Shown: positions 61,129 to 64,000 of the stretch, one piece after another
How positions within the stretch are numbered: the stretch's first letter is position 1
Layout of the letters: every line of letters starts with the position of its first letter
Assembly: GCF_008635795.1 (NCBI RefSeq)
Contig: NZ_VWRQ01000008.1
Span: forward strand, 1 to 64,000
DNA length: 64,000 nt
Source: Paenibacillus tepidiphilus
GTDB taxonomy: Bacteria; Bacillota; Bacilli; Paenibacillales; Paenibacillaceae
Direction: 5' to 3'
The notes under the pieces: generated by a model
What the model was told of the DNA's origin: nothing
What the model saw: the letters and a program-made list of their open reading frames with translations, nothing else
The model's database searches: none
Position numbers and translations under genes: made by a program

Positions 61129-61989
61129 ATGAGAATTGGCTTGACAGGCGCGACCGGACATTTTGGCTCTATTGTAGCGGAGACTCTGCTGAAGACAGTA
61201 CCGGCGGAGAATATTGTTGTTAGTGTGCGCACTCCCGCGAAAGCGGCACATTTACAGGCACAGGGGGTTGAGGTCCGCCACGGCGATTTCGATCATCCGG
61301 AGAGTCTGGCAGCGGCCTTTGCCGGCATTGACCGGCTGCTGATCGTCTCGGCCGACGGCGACAACGATACCCGTATCCGCCAGCATAAAGCGGCAGTCGA
61401 TGCGGCCGTGCGCGCCGGCGTGGGCTTCATCGCCTACACGAGTGTCGGCGATGCCGACAACAGCACCCTGTTCCTGGCGCCGGTCCATAAGGCGACCGAA
61501 GGCTTCATCCGCGAATCGGGCATTCCGTACTCCTTCCTGCGCAACAACTGGTACCTGGAGAATGAAGCAGGCTCCATCCAGGCCGCTGCGGCAGGCGCCC
61601 CTTGGGTGACCTCGGCTGGAGACGGCAAGGTAGGCTGGGCCACCCGCCGCGATTATGCAGAAGCGGCGGCAGCTGTGCTTGCGGGTGAGGGACATGACAA
61701 CACGGTGTATGAGTTGTCCGGAGAGCCGCTGACGCAAGACGGGCTGGCGGCTGTAGTCAGTGAAGCGCTGGGCCAAGAGGTGAAGGTGCAGCAGGTGGAC
61801 GATAAGGCCTATTCGGAAATTATGGCCGGCGTGGGTGTGCCGGAGGCGGCATTGCCGATCGTCGTGGCGATCCAGACTGCCATCCGCGAAGGAGCGCTCG
61901 ATCAGCCGAGCGGCGATCTCGCCAAGCTGCTGCAGCGTCCGCTGACGCCGCTGATTGAAGGAGTGAAGGAGATCCTTGCAGGCAAATAA
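61129..61989 (+). CDS. NmrA-like NAD(P)H:quinone reductase (QorB type)
   Basis: 286 residues. The Rossmann motif is MRIGLTGATGHFGSIVAETL, and VSVRTPAKAAHLQAQGVEVR, ADGDNDTRIRQHKAAVDAAV and AYTSVGDADNSTLFLAPVHK are typical of the QorB/YtfG group of atypical short-chain dehydrogenases. It reduces quinones with NADPH. GGAGGAA precedes the ATG. With the flavodoxin-fold enzyme upstream it forms a small quinone-defence area, but each gene has its own promoter region. Confidence 0.92.
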   Translation: MRIGLTGATGHFGSIVAETLLKTVPAENIVVSVRTPAKAAHLQAQGVEVRHGDFDHPESLAAAFAGIDRLLIVSADGDNDTRIRQHKAAVDAAVRAGVGFIAYTSVGDADNSTLFLAPVHKATEGFIRESGIPYSFLRNNWYLENEAGSIQAAAAGAPWVTSAGDGKVGWATRRDYAEAAAAVLAGEGHDNTVYELSGEPLTQDGLAAVVSEALGQEVKVQQVDDKAYSEIMAGVGVPEAALPIVVAIQTAIREGALDQPSGDLAKLLQRPLTPLIEGVKEILAGK

Positions 61990-62055
61990 TTGGCAGCAGG
62001 GAAGAGGAGTACAGCTTTTAAGCATTTAAGCTCTTAATGTGGGGAACGAATATCG

Positions 62056-62096
62056 AGGAACATACACCGGGTTAGTACGGTGTATGTTCCTTTTTC
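62056..62096 (+). terminator. Terminator of the QorB-like gene
   Basis: AGGAACATACACC (62056-62068) and GGTGTATGTTCCT (62079-62091) form a 13-bp perfect stem, followed by a T-run. Confidence 0.93.
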
Positions 62097-62198
62097 TATT
62101 CGAAGCGGAGGTAAGGCGTTTTGCCGATAAGCTGGAGTGGCCGCGTGGGCCTGCTTCATCCAGATAAAACGAGGGTCGTCGTAAGACAATAGGGGAAT

Positions 62199-62384
62199 AA
62201 GTGTAAACAGTACAACTAAACATCGGCTATACTGCCGCAATCCTGCTATAGTTGTATTTGGTGCAGCTAAATGAACCGATTCACTGCCGGGCCGCCGGTT
62301 TGCCTGCTTATAAGTGTACAAAGTGCAACTAAGCCCGGAAAGTATAGCCCAAGCAACGAAATAGTTGTACAAACTGCAATTAAG
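62199..62384 (+). repeat. Four-unit array of an imperfect palindrome
   Basis: Units at 62199-62220, 62249-62273, 62311-62334 and 62362-62384 share the form AGTTGTACAAAGTGCAACTA, an interrupted palindrome (AGTTG...CAACT). Start-to-start distances are about 50, 62 and 51 bases. The spacers differ. The array fills most of the intergenic space between the QorB-like terminator and the UvrC-like gene. It is unrelated to the three-armed repeat elsewhere in the window. Confidence 0.8.
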
Positions 62385-62408
62385 CAGCCGTCAGAGAATA
62401 GAAGGGCA

Positions 62409-63503
62409 CTACTCCAGCTCGGCGGCCAATACCGGAGCCAGCCAGCTGTCTACCGCGCCGGACAGGAGAACGCCCTGCTGCGGGGCCAGATGCCCGGCCG
62501 GAATCACCAGATATTGACCCGGCCGTTCCTTCAGGTAGCTGTAAATAATCTGCGCTTCGTCGATCTCATGGCGGGTAACCTTGGTCGGTCCGTCCGCTGC
62601 GGGCGAGAAGTGGGTCTCTATCAACCCCAGCACCCGCTGACGGATATCCTGCAGTTCCAGTCCGGTGGTCTCCAGCTTCTCCTGGGCAAGCAATTGTCCG
62701 CCTCTGATCAGAATCAGCTTGATGATCTCCTCATCCATCCGCTCGATTACAGCTATATTCCGGTTCGCCTCCGCAAAGCCGATGACCCGCTCCTTCTGCA
62801 GCAGCGCGTGCACCGCTGACACATAATCGCGGTATTTGGCCGCGCCTTCGAAGTCGTAGCGTTCCGCCGCCCCGTTCATCCGCCGTTCAAGCTCCTCCAC
62901 AATCTCCGTATCGGTGCCCTCCAGGAGCGCAATGATTTTATCAATAACTTCCTCATACTTCGGCCATACCTCAGGATTACCGCACATGCCCATACATATG
63001 CCCAGGGAATGATTCAGACAGTAGGAACCCTTAATGCCCGGGCTGCCGCACAGAATGCGCTGGCTTTCCTTCATCCCTTGAACCGCCCGCTCTACAGTGC
63101 CTCTGCTCGTATAAGGTCCGAACTGCCGAACAGCAGCCGAGGCTTCGGAATCATAGCTCACCGCCAGCTGGCGGCGGGTCTTCTCCTGCTGGACCGTAAT
63201 GTAGGTGTAGGCGAGCGGGTTCTTCATTTTTCGATTGTACATAGGTTTGATTTCCTTGATCATCCGGCACTCCAGCATAAACGCTTCAAATTCTGTATCC
63301 GTCAGGATGTAATCCAAGTCGCGGATATGCGTGACGAGCTGCTTGACCTTGGGCGAATGGCCCTTGGATTGATAAAAATAAGACTGGACCCGCCGCTTCA
63401 GCTGCTTGGCCTTGCCGACATAGATGATTTGGCCCAAGCCATCCTTCATCAGGTATACACCGGGGGTCAGCGGAAGGCTCGCCACCTTGTCTGACAGGTT
63501 CAT
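62409..63503 (-). CDS. UvrC-like GIY-YIG nuclease lacking the C-terminal half
   Basis: 364 residues; full UvrC is about 600. The GIY-YIG domain (about 10-95) is intact: LPLTPGVYLMKDGLGQIIYV, GKAKQLKRRVQSYF, TEFEAFMLECRMIKEIKPMY N. A Cys-containing region (SYCLNHSLGICMGMCGNP) and a UVR helical hairpin (near 205-240, MNGAAERYDFEGAAKYRDYV) follow. The RNase H-like 5' nuclease and helix-hairpin-helix domains are missing. This resembles Cho-type homologs, which incise only on the 3' side of lesions. The gene ends normally and shows no sign of truncation. Confidence 0.87.
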   Translation of the reverse strand: MNLSDKVASLPLTPGVYLMKDGLGQIIYVGKAKQLKRRVQSYFYQSKGHSPKVKQLVTHIRDLDYILTDTEFEAFMLECRMIKEIKPMYNRKMKNPLAYTYITVQQEKTRRQLAVSYDSEASAAVRQFGPYTSRGTVERAVQGMKESQRILCGSPGIKGSYCLNHSLGICMGMCGNPEVWPKYEEVIDKIIALLEGTDTEIVEELERRMNGAAERYDFEGAAKYRDYVSAVHALLQKERVIGFAEANRNIAVIERMDEEIIKLILIRGGQLLAQEKLETTGLELQDIRQRVLGLIETHFSPAADGPTKVTRHEIDEAQIIYSYLKERPGQYLVIPAGHLAPQQGVLLSGAVDSWLAPVLAAELE

Positions 63504-63645
63504 TGCCGCACAGCTCCTCTACGGTTTCGCTTTGCATTCTAGTACATTTAAGTATAAACGATGTGACAAAATCCACAAACCCTAACCGTACAAACCCACT
63601 ATATTAAGAGATAAAAGCGAAATTTCGACAAAGCTGGGGGTTTGC

Positions 63646-64000
63646 ATGAAGTATTCCATCGGAGAATTCGCATCTATTCTCGGCATTACCGCCGATACGC
63701 TGCGGCTGTATGAGAAGCATGATATCGTCCGCCCGGTCAAGGGCTGCCACAACAATTACCGCTATTTTGACGATCTGGACGCCAGAAATCTGCTCTCCAG
63801 CAGATGGTACCGCAGTATGCAGATTCCGCTGCAGGATGTCGCCGAGCTGGTTACCGACGCGCCGTCCGAGCGGGTGGTCGAGTCCATTGCCGCTGCCAGA
63901 GAGCAGCTGGAGGAGGAAATCCGGCGTAGTACACTGCTGCTGCAGAAGGTGAGTGAAATCCACCGAGAGCTGATGGATATCGGAGATTACTTATACCGCT
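63646..64000 (+). CDS. MerR-family regulator, 5' part
   Basis: 118 codons are visible before the window ends. The N-terminal winged helix is typical: YSIGEFASILGITADTLRLY, EKHDIVRPVKGCHNNYRYF, LLSSRWYRSMQIPLQDVAEL. A coiled dimerisation helix (REQLEEEIRRSTLLLQKVSE) follows and an effector domain is probably cut off. CTGGGGG lies five bases before the ATG. It is divergent from the UvrC-like gene. Confidence 0.9.
   Translation, partial: MKYSIGEFASILGITADTLRLYEKHDIVRPVKGCHNNYRYFDDLDARNLLSSRWYRSMQIPLQDVAELVTDAPSERVVESIAAAREQLEEEIRRSTLLLQKVSEIHRELMDIGDYLYR

Noticed and set aside
62199..62384. CRISPR array
   Set aside because: Units are degenerate, spacers unequal (about 26-40 bases) and no cas gene is present.

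Overview
The window looks like a chromosomal segment of a Paenibacillus or close relative (Bacillota, GC in the low-to-mid 50s by eye). Evidence: strong GGAGG ribosome sites, TTG/GTG starts, an SLH-anchored surface protein, a membrane AraC-type sensor beside a solute-binding lipoprotein, a PerR/Fur-type box at ahpC, hxlAB-hxlR, a comQXPA cluster, and several two-component systems and glycan-active proteins. No rRNA, tRNA, CRISPR array or prophage was recognised.

Layout. 1-0.7 kb: 3' end of an IS256-family element that seems to sit inside a copy of a dispersed intergenic repeat. 0.9-7.7 kb: solute-binding lipoprotein, its AraC-type sensor and a PAP2 phosphatase with SLH repeats. 8.3-10.1 kb: hxlAB and divergent hxlR (formaldehyde fixation). 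10.2-12.6 kb: small membrane protein, quinone-oxidoreductase-like enzyme, GntR regulator. 12.8-17.1 kb: comQ, a 58-codon comX, comP and comA, a complete isoprenyl-peptide quorum-sensing circuit. 17-26 kb: secreted proteins of unknown role, GNAT, a PL4-type rhamnogalacturonan lyase with a cre site, an acyl-CoA synthetase-like enzyme, a kinase remnant. 26-28.3 kb: ahpCF. 28.6-35.8 kb: sugar ABC importer without ATPase, GH5 hydrolase and a divergent two-component system. 35.9-36.6 kb: HicB/HicA-like pair whose toxin gene carries an in-frame stop. 37.8-39 kb: macrolide-phosphotransferase-like gene behind a structured leader with a terminator and a 12-codon leader peptide containing RLR. 40-48 kb: DUF4097 lipoprotein with a two-component system, chemoreceptor, and another two-component system. 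48.4-52.2 kb: VTC-type polyphosphate polymerase, DUF4956 and a large surface lipoprotein. 52-64 kb: lipid kinase, DinB, small catalase, soluble chemoreceptor, RsbQ-like hydrolase with a PAS-GGDEF protein, NlpC/P60, MarR with flavodoxin-fold oxidoreductase, QorB-like reductase, UvrC-like nuclease without the C-terminal half, and a MerR regulator cut by the window end.

The observations most worth following are: (1) the leader of the mph-like gene, which reads like a drug-sensing attenuator with an RLR motif at the same codon positions as in the ErmD leader peptide; (2) comQXPA with ComA-like half-sites in front of comX; (3) a roughly 370-bp three-armed intergenic repeat present four times in 64 kb, plus a second, unrelated four-unit palindrome array; (4) the HicA nonsense codon; (5) an RsbQ-like hydrolase paired with a diguanylate cyclase instead of the RsbP phosphatase.
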